Source of the DNA: an uncultured Spirochaetaceae bacterium
GTDB lineage: Bacteria > Spirochaetota > Spirochaetia > Treponematales > Treponemataceae
Direction of reading: 5' to 3'
NCBI GenBank assembly: GCA_902802305.1
Contig: CADCLG010000007.1
Span: 62,001 to 126,000, forward strand
DNA length: 64,000 bases
Shown in pieces: positions 1 through 8,590 of the stretch; position 1 is the first letter of the stretch, and every line of letters begins with the position of its first letter. The position numbers were made by a program, and so were the translations under genes. The notes under the pieces are model-generated. The model was not told the origin of the DNA and did no database searches. It saw nothing but the letters and a program-made list of their open reading frames with translations.

Positions 1-278
1 TTGATGCTGTAGGATTTACTCTTGACCAAAAACAATCAGACTTAGTTGAAACTAAATTAAAAAGAATCGGATATGCTGATGATTTGATTGTCGATTTAAT
101 CATGAAAATCAAACACGACAAAGCATATTCTTTTGATACAACTGTAAACTTCAAATGGGGGCTTCAGGCTCACGTTTCAAGTGATGATTATGATTTTGCC
201 GCTGCACTTAATAAAACTATGGATTTACTTGATAATAAAGTAAAGAAAGAAAAAGACAAAGTGCAGGAACCTAAATAA
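1..278 (+). CDS. hpf: Ribosome hibernation promoting factor (HPF/RaiA family), 3' part
   Basis: The reading frame is already open at base 3 and enters from outside the window, so only the last ~91 residues are present. The product resembles the short ribosome-hibernation factors that bind the 30S decoding centre and silence or dimerise ribosomes in stationary phase. What is visible is the second half of the HPF fold: a V-DLIMKIKHDK strand, a strand followed by AHVSSDDYDFAAAL, and the terminal helix NKTMDLLDNKVKKEKDK, which corresponds to the family's 'AAID-LVDKLDRQLKKHKEK' ending. It stops soon after the helix, so it is a short form without the C-terminal dimerisation domain of long HPF. A strong terminator follows at once. 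The internal TTG at 84 is not the start. Assignment rests on pattern recognition of the C-terminal half. Confidence 0.7.
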   Translation, partial: DAVGFTLDQKQSDLVETKLKRIGYADDLIVDLIMKIKHDKAYSFDTTVNFKWGLQAHVSSDDYDFAAALNKTMDLLDNKVKKEKDKVQEPK

Positions 279-281
279 TTG

Positions 282-320
282 AAAAAGGGCTGTCCGTCGA
301 ACGATGGGCAGCCCTTTTTT
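282..320 (+). terminator. Rho-independent terminator of the hibernation factor gene
   Basis: A GGGCTGTCC / GGGCAGCCC stem (one G-U pair) with a loop of about 10 nt is followed by a run of T. It starts a few bases after the stop codon at 276-278. It could also stop the convergent minus-strand gene, because an A-run precedes the stem. Confidence 0.9.
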
Positions 321-326
321 ATCTAG

Positions 327-1055
327 TTATTTGTTTTTGTTCAAAATGCGTTCTTCGTATTTACCGCTTGCAATTTCAATAAATCTTACAAAAAGAGAAA
401 CCTTGTTGTCGGCATTGAGCGCATTCCAGATTTTATCTGTCAGCTCATCAATATTTCCGCTGAGTCCAAGTTTAACTGGTTCACCTTCAAAGCTTGGAAG
501 AGGATTTCCATCACCCATATAAGTATGGATATAATGCCCCTGGCCTTTCTGAGGATTATCATAAGTATAAGTAAATCTGAGGGTATTTTCTGGATTTCCT
601 TCGTCGCTCTTCAAAATAGAAAGCGCATATTCGTATTTTCCGCCAGTAACATCAAGAAGGGAAGAAATACGCGGAGTATAATTTGGAGCATCGTGTTCAT
701 ACTTGCGGCTGCGTAAAGACTGCTCAAAAGTAAGTCCTTTTTTCAATCCGTCAAAAATTGTATCTGTCTGGTCACCATTTGTAACAATTGTTTTATCATC
801 TAAAACACGAACAGCAGCATAAATAATCAGGCTTGGATCACCTGCAATCAGACTTTCATCAAAAGCCTTTGTTCTTACAACTTCTGAACCATTTTCTGTA
901 TCTGTAACAAAAACACGGTTACGGCTGCCTGCACTACGGCCCATAGTCCAGTAAGCAGAAATTGCATATTTTCCACATTCCGAAAGACCTGCAATAATTC
1001 CACGTCCAGGATAACTTGTACTGCTAAGCTCTTTCTCTAAATTGACCAATGCCAT
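327..1055 (-). CDS. IMP cyclohydrolase, PurO-like family
   Basis: A 242-residue protein related to the archaeal-type IMP cyclohydrolase PurO, which closes FAICAR to IMP in the last step of purine synthesis. Visible signatures are the N-terminal PGRGIIAGLS block followed by SAYWTMGRSAGSRNRVF, the VTNGDQTDTI motif near residue 95 (PurO has SNGSHTDTI) and NYTPRISSLLD near residue 125 (PurO NTPRIAA). Many bacteria use the bifunctional PurH instead, so this may be a PurH replacement or a homologue with another substrate. The start is supported by an AGGAAGG Shine-Dalgarno 6 nt upstream. It lies 16 nt downstream of the acyltransferase gene on the same strand, so the two are probably co-transcribed although their pathways differ. 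Confidence 0.75.
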   Translation of the reverse strand: MALVNLEKELSSTSYPGRGIIAGLSECGKYAISAYWTMGRSAGSRNRVFVTDTENGSEVVRTKAFDESLIAGDPSLIIYAAVRVLDDKTIVTNGDQTDTIFDGLKKGLTFEQSLRSRKYEHDAPNYTPRISSLLDVTGGKYEYALSILKSDEGNPENTLRFTYTYDNPQKGQGHYIHTYMGDGNPLPSFEGEPVKLGLSGNIDELTDKIWNALNADNKVSLFVRFIEIASGKYEERILNKNK

Positions 1056-1071
1056 TTTTTCACCTTCCTAT

Positions 1072-1980
1072 TTATTTTGAACTGAGTTTCTTTTCTGTTT
1101 CTTCATGCAAATCTTCCAGAACCTTCATCACTGCTGCAACTGTCTCAACTTTTGGATCAGGACAATCAGAAGGAAGTTTTGCAAGAATATCGTTACGGAA
1201 CTTTTTACATTCGATGATTGGACTTGCTGTCATTGTGATTTTATCCGGTACAACCAAATCAGAAAGCATGTTGTCCGGGCTTTCCGGATTGATTCTAAGG
1301 CAGTTTCCGTTGATTGAAACAAGAATCATGATATCAAAGAGGCGGAGATAGCTGTCCATCTCGCGTAATCCCTTTTTAGTTTCCGGTTTGCCTGGTCTAT
1401 AACGAGTTCCGCTTGGGAAAACTGCAATAACTTGTCCACGGCGTTTGCAACCGTCCATAGCACGCATTGCCGCAAAGTTGATTTTCTTTGCACGCTTTGC
1501 TTCTTCTTCTTTTTCTTCTTCTGGAATATCGCGACTTTCAAAAGCGGCCAGACTGCGGGATGGATAAACTACAACACGTGAAAAACATTCTGTAAAAGCA
1601 CGGATTCCAGGATCAGATTCGTTGAGCTTCATTCCTGCAATCGCAACTATTCTGTCTGCCAAATCTGTTGACCAGTCTTCTCCATGTTTTTGTAAAAGAT
1701 AAATAATTCCCGGTAAATCCATATTGGAATAATGCTCCAGCATGATAAGTCCGTGTTTTCCTTCTTTTGTAACTGCATCATAAAAAGCTTTGAAGTTTTC
1801 GACATTATTCAAACCGGAATCAGGAAGAATTGTATCACGCATGAGCATACGCATATACACCTTGGTTGCTTCATTTGCTTCCTGATATACACAAGTTTCA
1901 TCAATCTTAGAAGCTGCCGTAGAAACCTTTGCCATTTCCTGAAAATATTTTCCGTATTTGCTTAGTAAAGTATCTGCCAT
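1072..1980 (-). CDS. Glycerophospholipid acyltransferase (PlsC/PlsB-like)
   Basis: A 302-residue protein with the two hallmark motifs of the glycerolipid acyltransferase superfamily. HYSNMD near residue 83 is the catalytic H-x4-D motif, and VFPSGTRYRP near residue 188 corresponds to the substrate-binding FPEGTR motif, with S replacing E. It probably transfers an acyl chain to glycerol-3-phosphate or lysophosphatidate at the inner membrane. No clear transmembrane segment is seen. The middle is charged (EEEKEEEAKRAKK, about residues 153-165). The ATG has a good Shine-Dalgarno (GGAAGGAA). It is the first gene of a likely two-gene minus-strand unit with the IMP cyclohydrolase. The exact acyl acceptor cannot be told from the sequence. 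Confidence 0.75.
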   Translation of the reverse strand: MADTLLSKYGKYFQEMAKVSTAASKIDETCVYQEANEATKVYMRMLMRDTILPDSGLNNVENFKAFYDAVTKEGKHGLIMLEHYSNMDLPGIIYLLQKHGEDWSTDLADRIVAIAGMKLNESDPGIRAFTECFSRVVVYPSRSLAAFESRDIPEEEKEEEAKRAKKINFAAMRAMDGCKRRGQVIAVFPSGTRYRPGKPETKKGLREMDSYLRLFDIMILVSINGNCLRINPESPDNMLSDLVVPDKITMTASPIIECKKFRNDILAKLPSDCPDPKVETVAAVMKVLEDLHEETEKKLSSK

Positions 1981-2054
1981 TTCCTTCCTCTTTTGGAGTT
2001 TCTTATTCTGCCCCGATTATACTCAATTTTTCTATTTATAACAATAAAAATGAA

Positions 2055-2089
2055 AAAAGACCGTTTGATACAGAAGCAAACGGTCTTAA
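2055..2089 (-). terminator. Rho-independent terminator (minus strand)
   Basis: AAGACCGTTTG pairs with CAAACGGTCTT around a 9-nt loop. Read on the minus strand the stem is followed by six T residues. It lies about 40 nt past the stop of the LURP-one protein gene and upstream of the acyltransferase gene, so it separates the two transcription units. Confidence 0.85.
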
Positions 2090-2130
2090 TTAAAAAAACT
2101 CTCCTCGTCAGCCAGATATAGCGTGTAATA

Positions 2131-3003
2131 TTATGAATTTTCTGCGTCTATTACGTTATCAATTATAACTGCAAAAATCATGACGTAATCCTGAAGTGAA
2201 TCCTCGCGCACCTTAATTCGGTAGCAGTCGCCCCATGTGAGTACCGCAGTGTCCACAGTTGCAACAACTTTTCCGTCAAATTCGATTTCGTAGTTATTAC
2301 CGAACACATCACCTTTAAGACATACATTTTTTCCCTTGATTTCTCCGACAATCTCAGGTTTTGTAAGCTTAAGCTTTTTCTTCAAATGTCCGATTTCTGA
2401 ACCATCTTCAAAAATTGAGAATTCAGGAAGAAGCGCAATCAGCTTTTTCTTAAGCTTGAAGATTTCGGTATCTTCCCTACAAATTGTATAATTAAGATGA
2501 GTTAAATCGCTCTGAATAAAATAAACTGGAGTTTTATCTTCAAGATAAATATTGTATTTTGCAGTGATGGAGAATACTTTCTGTTCCATGTAGAAGGATT
2601 TTTCAATTCCTGTTGAAACATTAGATGTAATATTTTCAACAGGCTGACCACCTACAAGCTGAACAACGACTTTATACAATTCCTCAACGGCACGGTCAGA
2701 TTCTGCATTGTCTTTTGAACCTGCGAAATTTCCTGTAAGCAAACCAATTCCGACTTGTTTAAAAAGATTTTTTCCTATGCTCTCTGTAACGACTCCGCCC
2801 ATCTGAATTTTTGATTCATCAGCCTGAACATAAACCGTATAATTTCCGATTTTCCATGTTACAGCCGGTTTTTTGAGCATTTCGCCCATTGTCGGTGTTC
2901 CAAAAGAAAGAGTAACCTTCTTAAGTTCTTCAAAAAGCCAGTCAGTTGTGATGCCTTTTGTGTTTTCAAGTTTTTTGTAGCCTGAAATTGAATCGTTGTT
3001 CAT
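2131..3003 (-). CDS. LURP-one-related (Tubby-like C2 fold) protein
   Basis: A 290-residue protein whose C-terminal half (from about residue 130) matches the LURP-one-related/YxjI family. That family has repeated strand patterns built on 'F.I....IYLEDKTPVYFI', 'IFKLKKKLIALLPEFSIFEDG.EIGHLKKKLKLTKPEI', 'GDVFGNNYEIEFDGKVVATVD' and 'WGDCYRIKV'. The fold resembles Tubby and phospholipid scramblases; its role in bacteria is unknown and membrane-associated binding has been suggested. The N-terminal part is not recognised. I place the start at ATG 3003, with GGAGG 8 nt upstream, rather than at the in-frame TTG at 3018, which lies at the Shine-Dalgarno itself. It follows the small secreted-protein gene at 3039-3470 by 35 nt and is likely in one operon with it. 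Confidence 0.7.
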   Translation of the reverse strand: MNNDSISGYKKLENTKGITTDWLFEELKKVTLSFGTPTMGEMLKKPAVTWKIGNYTVYVQADESKIQMGGVVTESIGKNLFKQVGIGLLTGNFAGSKDNAESDRAVEELYKVVVQLVGGQPVENITSNVSTGIEKSFYMEQKVFSITAKYNIYLEDKTPVYFIQSDLTHLNYTICREDTEIFKLKKKLIALLPEFSIFEDGSEIGHLKKKLKLTKPEIVGEIKGKNVCLKGDVFGNNYEIEFDGKVVATVDTAVLTWGDCYRIKVREDSLQDYVMIFAVIIDNVIDAENS

Positions 3004-3038
3004 ACAAGTATCCTCCAAATAATTAGTATGCTATTTAA

Positions 3039-3470
3039 TTAGTATGCTACATGGAAATAGAACATATAGTGAGACCAGCCATTGCGGTTTGTATAGTTAG
3101 ATACAACATACCAGCCGTCTTCACCGTCACTATTTTTGTTTCTAACAATACCTGTTGCAATAGTTGCACCATTTGAATAATCGAATTTTCTATCGATGTA
3201 ATCTTCTACGCCTTCAATTACATCCATATCTTCGTCATCAATTGAATCCTGAGTGATAGCAAAAAACTTATCTACAGTTCCGTCAGCGTCTGCTGCAACT
3301 TCTTCATAAAGAGCCTGTTCAAACTCATCAGAACCAATAATTTCGTCAAATCTTGTGCTTGAGTAAGCTTCAAGAATCTCGCAGCTGAAAACTGTTCCGT
3401 CATAAGCGAATGCACCAAAAGTAAAAATTGCGAGTACAGCAAAGATTGCAAATACTTTTTTTCCAAACAT
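3039..3470 (-). CDS. Small secreted protein of unknown function
   Basis: A 143-residue protein with an obvious signal peptide: MFGKK, then about 13 hydrophobic residues, ending in GAFAYD (cleavage probably after AFA). The mature part is acidic (SDEFEQALYEEVAADADG, DSIDDEDMDVIEG) and ends in an aromatic segment, GWYVVSNYTNRNGWSHYMFYFHVAY. I do not recognise the family. A strong Shine-Dalgarno (GGAGG) precedes the ATG. The 13-base sequence around its stop codon (AATTAGTATGCTA) is repeated in tandem just downstream at 3021-3033. It is the first gene of a likely operon with the LURP-one protein. Confidence 0.6.
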   Translation of the reverse strand: MFGKKVFAIFAVLAIFTFGAFAYDGTVFSCEILEAYSSTRFDEIIGSDEFEQALYEEVAADADGTVDKFFAITQDSIDDEDMDVIEGVEDYIDRKFDYSNGATIATGIVRNKNSDGEDGWYVVSNYTNRNGWSHYMFYFHVAY

Positions 3471-3653
3471 TTTAACAAATCCTCCATTTGATTGTTAATT
3501 ATTTATTATTATATTTTTGCAGTATAAATATAAAAAATTACAATCTATCATTCCCCACCCGTTTGGGTAGTTTTTTTAGCTTTTTTTTATTTTTTTCTGA
3601 AAATTTTCAGTATTTTGAGCATATTTTTGTCCGATTGTGCTAGAGATTGTGCT

Positions 3654-3659
3654 AAAATA
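3654..3659 (+). promoter_or_regulatory. Putative -10 element of hrpB, close to the start codon
   Basis: TGCTAAAAT (extended -10 type) ends 10 nt before the ATG at 3670, and no Shine-Dalgarno is present. The predicted leader is only a few nucleotides. A TTGTCC further upstream (3630s) could be the -35 but its spacing is long. Confidence 0.45.
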
Positions 3660-3669
3660 AAACAACCTT

Positions 3670-6204
3670 ATGACGCAAGACAGCAGCAGACACTTGAATC
3701 AGTTTCCAATTTATCCCTATTTAGATGAGATTTGCAGCAGTTTGATAAAGTCTCCTTCCCATTTCCTGCTTCTGACTGCACAAACTGGAGCTGGAAAATC
3801 AACAATTCTTCCAATTGGATTACTCGAAAACTTTGCAGAAAAACTACCCGGTAAAATTCTGATGACCCAACCGCGCCGTCTGGCCGTTCTTGGCGTTGCA
3901 AATCGAATTTCAGAACTTTTAGATTCTCCCTGCGGTCAAACTTGCGGTTACAAAATCCATCTTGAAAACAAGACTTCACAAGCAACCCGGCTTGAAGTTG
4001 TTACCGAAGCAATTTTGGTCCGTTACCTGCAAAATGACCCGATTCTTGAAGATTATTCCGTCGTAATTCTTGATGAGTTTCATGAACGTTCGGTTTATAC
4101 AGATTTGAATCTTGCCTTTTTAAAGGAAGCAATGCAACTGCGGGATGATTTATACGTCATCATCATGTCTGCCACCATCAATACTCAAAAAATTCTTGAG
4201 TATTTGAGTGATGGAAATTGTAATTGCAACAACATAATCAATTTTGTACCTGTCATAAATATTCCGGGCAGGCTTTTTCCGATTCAAACCGTCTACGAAC
4301 CAGAGCTGACAGTTGAAGAAGCTATTTTGAATGAACTTTACTCAAATAAATCTTCGGTCAAAAGAGGAGAAGGCATTCTGGTTTTTCTCCCGGGTATTCA
4401 GGCAATTAAAAAATGTGCAGAAAATCTTCATGAACTTCTGAAGCAGCAAGAAGAAACAAAGTCGGAAAGCAAGCCAGAAATAGAAATCTCAATTTTACAT
4501 TCCAGCATAAACCTGAAAGAACAAAAATACATAATCAGCGGTGGAAATAAAAATGCAATCAGAATCATTCTGTCCTCTGCAATTGCCGAAACCTCGCTGA
4601 CAGTACCGGGAATTACCTGTGTCATTGATTCGGGGCTGGCAAGGGTAAACAGGATAAATCTTTCAACCGGCATGGAAAATCTGATTACCGAAAATGAAAG
4701 CAAATTTTCGGCAGAACAGCGAAAAGGTCGCGCTGGACGTGAGAAAGAAGGAAAATGCATTCGTCTCTGGCAGGAAAATGAAGCACGCATAGAAGAGCTT
4801 GCCCCAGAAATCTTGAGAACTGATTTAACTTCTCTGGTTTTGGAATGTACCGAACGAGGAATTTACAATCTTTCTTCAATAAATTGGCTGGATTCCCCGC
4901 CAGAAAATTCCTGGAAGGCAAGTAAAAAACTTTTGGAGGATTTGCAGCTAATCGGCAAGGATGGGAGAATCACTCCAAAAGGAAAAACTGCCCTTTCGCT
5001 TGGAATCGAAATCCGCCTTGCCTGTATTGCCATAGATTCAAAGCTGCTGAACTGCCGGGAAGCTGGCGAAAAACTGATTCTCAGTTACAGCACGTTTGCC
5101 TCTTCCTCTAAAGAAGTTCAAAATAATTTTTGTGCAGATTTACAAAGGCGCCTGTCAAAAATCGCTCCACAAGCTAAAGAACTTTCCCCGCTTGCAAGCT
5201 CCAAGGAGCTTTTGATTTTATCTGGTTATCCCGACCGGCTTGCAAAACGCCTTTCCGAAAAAGGAGTGCAAAACACAGAATACCAGTTTCCAAGCGGAAG
5301 AAAGGCAATTGTTGCAGATACGGCCTCCGTGCATTCACAGTATTCAGAGTATTCAAAATATTCAAAAGATTCCGAATGGATTGTTGCCCCGGAAGTTCTT
5401 GCAGGAAGAAACGAAGGAATTATTTTTGCCTTTGAAGCGCTGCCTTCAAATCAGGTAGAAAGCTGGCTCAAAAATCACACCATAACAAAAACCGTCTCCT
5501 CCTTTGAAAATGGAAAAATCCAGAAAAGCGAGCAAACTACTTACGGAGAATTAATTCTAAGCCAGAAAAAACTTATTCCCCAAAAAGAAGATTATGCAGC
5601 CGCCTGGATGACCGAAATCCACAAAAAAGGATTAGACTGTCTTCCAATAGATTCCAAAATCCAGGATTTTATGAACAGGGTAAAGTTTTACAATCAGCAA
5701 AATACCAGTACGCAGAAAACAACTGCAACAGAAATCTCCATGGAAGCCCCAATAGAAATCCCCCTCGAAGCTTCCCTTGCAGAAAAGGCAGAAGAATGGC
5801 TGCTTCCTTTTATCCACAATTCCTCTCCGCTGAATGCCCAGACTGTTTACGATGCCCTTTTCTGGTTTTTAAATGGACAGAAAATCCAAAAGCAAGTACC
5901 GGATTCAATCAGCCTGCCCAACGGGAAAAAATGCAAGGTAAAATATGAACTGCTTGCCTCTCCACAGGATAAAACTCAGCTTATAATCCGCCCCGTAATC
6001 GAAATCATAATTCAGAGACTTTTTGGCTGTATAGAAACCCCACAAATCATGGATACAAAAATACTCTTCCGCCTGCTCTCCCCTGCCAACCGTCCCCTGC
6101 AAATTACCGACGACCTTGAAGGCTTCTGGAAGGGCTCCTGGAAAGAAATCTGCAAGGAAATGAAAGGCCGTTATCCAAAACATGACTGGCAATTCACCGT
6201 CTAA
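3670..6204 (+). CDS. hrpB: ATP-dependent RNA helicase HrpB (DEAH family)
   Basis: An 844-residue SF2 DEAH-box helicase of normal HrpB length. In order: Walker A AQTGAGKST (37-45), motif Ia TQPRRLA, motif II DEFHERS (about 135), motif III MSATIN, motif V SSAIAETSLTVPGITCVIDSG, and motif VI QRKGRAGREKEG. Then come the helicase-associated winged-helix region and the HrpB-specific C-terminal domain, with NRPLQITDDLEGFWKGSWKE near the end. That C-terminal domain separates HrpB from HrpA. The cellular role of HrpB is poorly known; RNA or RNP remodelling is assumed. The gene starts a plus-strand cluster with the YchJ-like, RlmB-like and haemolysin-III-like genes. Confidence 0.93.
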   Translation: MTQDSSRHLNQFPIYPYLDEICSSLIKSPSHFLLLTAQTGAGKSTILPIGLLENFAEKLPGKILMTQPRRLAVLGVANRISELLDSPCGQTCGYKIHLENKTSQATRLEVVTEAILVRYLQNDPILEDYSVVILDEFHERSVYTDLNLAFLKEAMQLRDDLYVIIMSATINTQKILEYLSDGNCNCNNIINFVPVINIPGRLFPIQTVYEPELTVEEAILNELYSNKSSVKRGEGILVFLPGIQAIKKCAENLHELLKQQEETKSESKPEIEISILHSSINLKEQKYIISGGNKNAIRIILSSAIAETSLTVPGITCVIDSGLARVNRINLSTGMENLITENESKFSAEQRKGRAGREKEGKCIRLWQENEARIEELAPEILRTDLTSLVLECTERGIYNLSSINWLDSPPENSWKASKKLLEDLQLIGKDGRITPKGKTALSLGIEIRLACIAIDSKLLNCREAGEKLILSYSTFASSSKEVQNNFCADLQRRLSKIAPQAKELSPLASSKELLILSGYPDRLAKRLSEKGVQNTEYQFPSGRKAIVADTASVHSQYSEYSKYSKDSEWIVAPEVLAGRNEGIIFAFEALPSNQVESWLKNHTITKTVSSFENGKIQKSEQTTYGELILSQKKLIPQKEDYAAAWMTEIHKKGLDCLPIDSKIQDFMNRVKFYNQQNTSTQKTTATEISMEAPIEIPLEASLAEKAEEWLLPFIHNSSPLNAQTVYDALFWFLNGQKIQKQVPDSISLPNGKKCKVKYELLASPQDKTQLIIRPVIEIIIQRLFGCIETPQIMDTKILFRLLSPANRPLQITDDLEGFWKGSWKEICKEMKGRYPKHDWQFTV

Positions 6205-6245
6205 AATCACCGTCTGAAATGGCAATTTACTATCTGAAAGAAATA

Positions 6246-6251
6246 TATTAT
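6246..6251 (+). promoter_or_regulatory. Putative -10 element of the ychJ-like gene
   Basis: TATTAT ends 10 nt before the ATG at 6262; the intervening bases hold no Shine-Dalgarno. The message would be leaderless or nearly so. Confidence 0.4.
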
Positions 6252-6261
6252 TATGTAGCCT

Positions 6262-6759
6262 ATGAGTGAAAATAAAGATTTATGTCCTTGTGGTTCAGGA
6301 AAAACTTATAGCGAATGTTGTGAACCAATTATTAAAGGTAAGATTAAAGCTCCAACAGCAGAAGCTTGTATGAGAGCACGTTATTCTTCTTATGTAAAAC
6401 ACGAAATTGACTTTATCATCAATTCCTGCTCAGAAGGCGAAGATATTGCCGAAATCGACCGAAAGGCAACCGAAGACTGGAGCAATCAGTCACAGTGGAA
6501 TGGTCTTCAGATTATCCGCACAGAAAAAGGCGAAAAAGATGATGAGCAGATTGTTGAATTTACTGCTGACTATACTTTACACCAGATGCATGATATTCAT
6601 CACGAAATTTCCCTCTTCAAAAATATCGATGGTGAATGGAAATATGTAGCCGGAAACGTAATCCCAACAACAGTAAAACGCGTTGGAGCTAAAGTCGGCA
6701 GAAACGATCCATGTCCATGTGGCAGCGGAAAAAAATACAAACAGTGCTGCGGAAGATAA
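6262..6759 (+). CDS. ychJ: YchJ-family protein with two SEC-C zinc motifs
   Basis: A 165-residue protein framed by two SEC-C motifs: [13 protein letters not shown] (residues 8-20) and [13 protein letters not shown] (about 151-163). These are the zinc-binding tails also found on SecA. The centre ([40 protein letters not shown]) matches the YchJ/UPF0225 NTF2-like domain. Function is unknown; SEC-C motifs often contact ribosomes or SecB-like partners. The gene sits between hrpB (57 nt away) and the rlmB-like gene (41 nt away). It has no Shine-Dalgarno, and a TATTAT hexamer just upstream suggests its own promoter. Confidence 0.85.
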   Translation: MSENKDLCPCGSGKTYSECCEPIIKGKIKAPTAEACMRARYSSYVKHEIDFIINSCSEGEDIAEIDRKATEDWSNQSQWNGLQIIRTEKGEKDDEQIVEFTADYTLHQMHDIHHEISLFKNIDGEWKYVAGNVIPTTVKRVGAKVGRNDPCPCGSGKKYKQCCGR

Positions 6760-6800
6760 TTTTTCAGCAAGAATCAATAAAACTGTCGGAATAAAAATGT

Positions 6801-7613
6801 ATGTCTAAAGTAATTACAGGATTCCATGCAATTGAAGAACAGGTTTTATCTGTAAAAGATAATTCAAGCAAATCTGCAAAGGATAAAAATTCTTCTCCCA
6901 AATTTGAGATTTTTTACAGTAAACCTGGTCCAAGAATTAAAAAAATTCTGGAAGCTGCAAAAAAAGCCGGAATTCCAAATACTCAGGTTGATGAAAGCAA
7001 ATTGAATCAACTTGTTGGAGAATTACCTCAGGCATTACAGGATCACAGAGGAATTGTCCTCTGTATTCAGGGAGAAGAAAAAAAGCCTGCAAATCTTGTA
7101 GATTTAGATGCCTGGATTAAAGAGCAGCTTGCAGGCAGTTCAAATCAAGCAATTACAGTTGTTATTTTAGACCGCGTAACAGACCCCCACAATGTCGGCG
7201 CAATTTTAAGAAGCTGCGACCAGTTTGGTGCAAATCTGGTAATTATCCCGGATCATAACAGCGCAAATGACATTGCCGGTAATGAAGTAATTGCAAGAAC
7301 AAGTGCAGGTGCCAGCGCGTGGGTTCCGGTTGCAATTGTGAATAATTTGGTGCGCGCGGTGGAAAAATTAAAAGAAGCCGGATTCTGGATTTATGGTGCA
7401 GATGCAGGCGGCGAAACCTGCGGAAAAATAGATTTCTCTAATAAATCAGTAATCATCATGGGAAGCGAAGGAACAGGAATTGCCCAATTGCTTAAAAAAC
7501 AGTGCGATTCAATTGTCTCCATTCCAACCTGTGGAAAAATAGATAGTTTGAACGTTTCGGTAGCAGCCGGCGTTCTTTTATATGAATTATACCGAAGAAG
7601 GAGCATAAATTAA
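6801..7613 (+). CDS. rlmB: 23S rRNA 2'-O-methyltransferase, SpoU/TrmH family (RlmB-like)
   Basis: A 270-residue SPOUT methyltransferase. The N-terminal 'GFHAIEEQV' substrate-binding domain ends with the EL-QALQDHRGIVL segment. The catalytic domain has all three SpoU motifs: ILDRVTDPHNVGAILRSCDQFGA (motif 1), IIMGSEGTGIAQLLKKQCD (motif 2) and IPTCGKIDSLNVSVAAGVLLYEL (motif 3, which forms the AdoMet knot). RlmB methylates G2251 of 23S rRNA; whether this or another 2'-O position is the target cannot be told. The insertion 'DNSSKSAKDKNSS' near residue 25 is low-complexity. The next gene begins 1 nt after its stop, so the two are translationally linked. Confidence 0.85.
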   Translation: MSKVITGFHAIEEQVLSVKDNSSKSAKDKNSSPKFEIFYSKPGPRIKKILEAAKKAGIPNTQVDESKLNQLVGELPQALQDHRGIVLCIQGEEKKPANLVDLDAWIKEQLAGSSNQAITVVILDRVTDPHNVGAILRSCDQFGANLVIIPDHNSANDIAGNEVIARTSAGASAWVPVAIVNNLVRAVEKLKEAGFWIYGADAGGETCGKIDFSNKSVIIMGSEGTGIAQLLKKQCDSIVSIPTCGKIDSLNVSVAAGVLLYELYRRRSIN

Positions 7614-7614
7614 A

Positions 7615-8529
7615 ATGGCTATTACAGAAACTATTCAAGATGAGATTGCTTCCAAAGCAGTCCGAAAATCTACCCTAAAATGCATAAAGCAAAAAAAACA
7701 GTCACGCCTAAAGCAGCTCAAAACTGATTATGAAAATCAGATTAGAGAAATAAATATTCAATATGCCGAAGATCCGGAACGCTTAAAGGCAAAATACGCC
7801 GCAGAAGATTACGCAAAAACTGAGCGAGCAAAAAAACGTGCAGAACGAAGAGTAAAAAATGCCCGCGCCATAATCGAAATGGAAAAAAAACAGAGACGTC
7901 TCACAACTGGTGAAGAAATTGCAAGCTCAGTTGTTCAGGGAGTCGGTTCCGCCCTTGCCGTTGCTGCAACCGCAATTCTCGTTACTTTAGGAATCCAGGA
8001 CGGAATGAGCTTTAAAAGCCTGACCATCGTTTGTAACGCCCTCTTTGGTGCCTCAATGATTTTGATGTACCTCTTTTCATGTCTCCAACATTCCCTTACA
8101 AACCTCATTGCAAAACAGGTTTTTGACAGACTTTCACATATTTTCTCCTTCCTCACAATAGGATTTGCATATACCGTATATTCAATTACAAAAATCCAGA
8201 AAATACCAGGCTGGATTCTCTTTGGCATTGTATGGGGACTCGTTCTTGCAGGCATACTCTTCTATGGAATTGCAGGGCAGAAACACAAAAAAATTACAGC
8301 AGCATTATATATTCTCGCAGGATTTTCAGGATTCGCATTGATTAAATACCTTCTGGTTTCCCTTTCACCAAAATCTTTTGGAATGTTGATGGGAGCCGCA
8401 GCTTTCTACCTCTTAGGAGTAATTTTCTATCATATTAAGAACATAAAATACATGCATTTTGTAAGTAATCTTGTATTCCTTGCAGGCAGCGTATACATGT
8501 TCTTCTCAATTTTCTACATCGCTTATTAA
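7615..8529 (+). CDS. Haemolysin III / YqfA-like (PAQR superfamily) membrane protein with coiled-coil N-terminus
   Basis: A 304-residue protein. Residues 1-95 form a highly charged helix likely to be a coiled coil (KQKKQSRLKQLKTDYENQ, YAKTERAKKRAERRVKNAR). From residue 100 it follows the haemolysin III pattern: EEIASSVVQGVGSALAV (family EEIANSITHGIGA), LFSCLQHSL (family S-LYHS), FDRLSHIFSFLTIGFAYTVYS (family LDH-xIFxLIAGTYTP), then GWILFGIVWGLVLAGI, and the C-terminal H(x)nH of MHFVSNLVFLAGSVYMFF. Seven membrane helices are expected. The first His of the usual metal triad position is Gln (VVQG), while the later histidines remain. The N-terminal coiled coil is not usual for the family. It follows the rlmB-like gene by 1 nt and ends in a clear terminator. 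Confidence 0.65.
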   Translation: MAITETIQDEIASKAVRKSTLKCIKQKKQSRLKQLKTDYENQIREINIQYAEDPERLKAKYAAEDYAKTERAKKRAERRVKNARAIIEMEKKQRRLTTGEEIASSVVQGVGSALAVAATAILVTLGIQDGMSFKSLTIVCNALFGASMILMYLFSCLQHSLTNLIAKQVFDRLSHIFSFLTIGFAYTVYSITKIQKIPGWILFGIVWGLVLAGILFYGIAGQKHKKITAALYILAGFSGFALIKYLLVSLSPKSFGMLMGAAAFYLLGVIFYHIKNIKYMHFVSNLVFLAGSVYMFFSIFYIAY

Positions 8530-8549
8530 TCTAAAAATACAAAAATATC

Positions 8550-8590
8550 AAAAGGGCTATCCATTTTTCGCGACAGCCCTTTTATTTTTT
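8550..8590 (+). terminator. Rho-independent terminator
   Basis: AAAGGGCT pairs with AGCCCTTT across a loop of about 15 nt and is followed by TTATTTTTT. It closes the hrpB-to-haemolysin-III cluster. Confidence 0.85.

Noticed and set aside
3549..3577. Small hairpin (ACCC-GTTT-GGGT) before a T-run upstream of hrpB
   Set aside because: The stem has only 4-5 pairs and no plus-strand gene precedes it; it may be chance.
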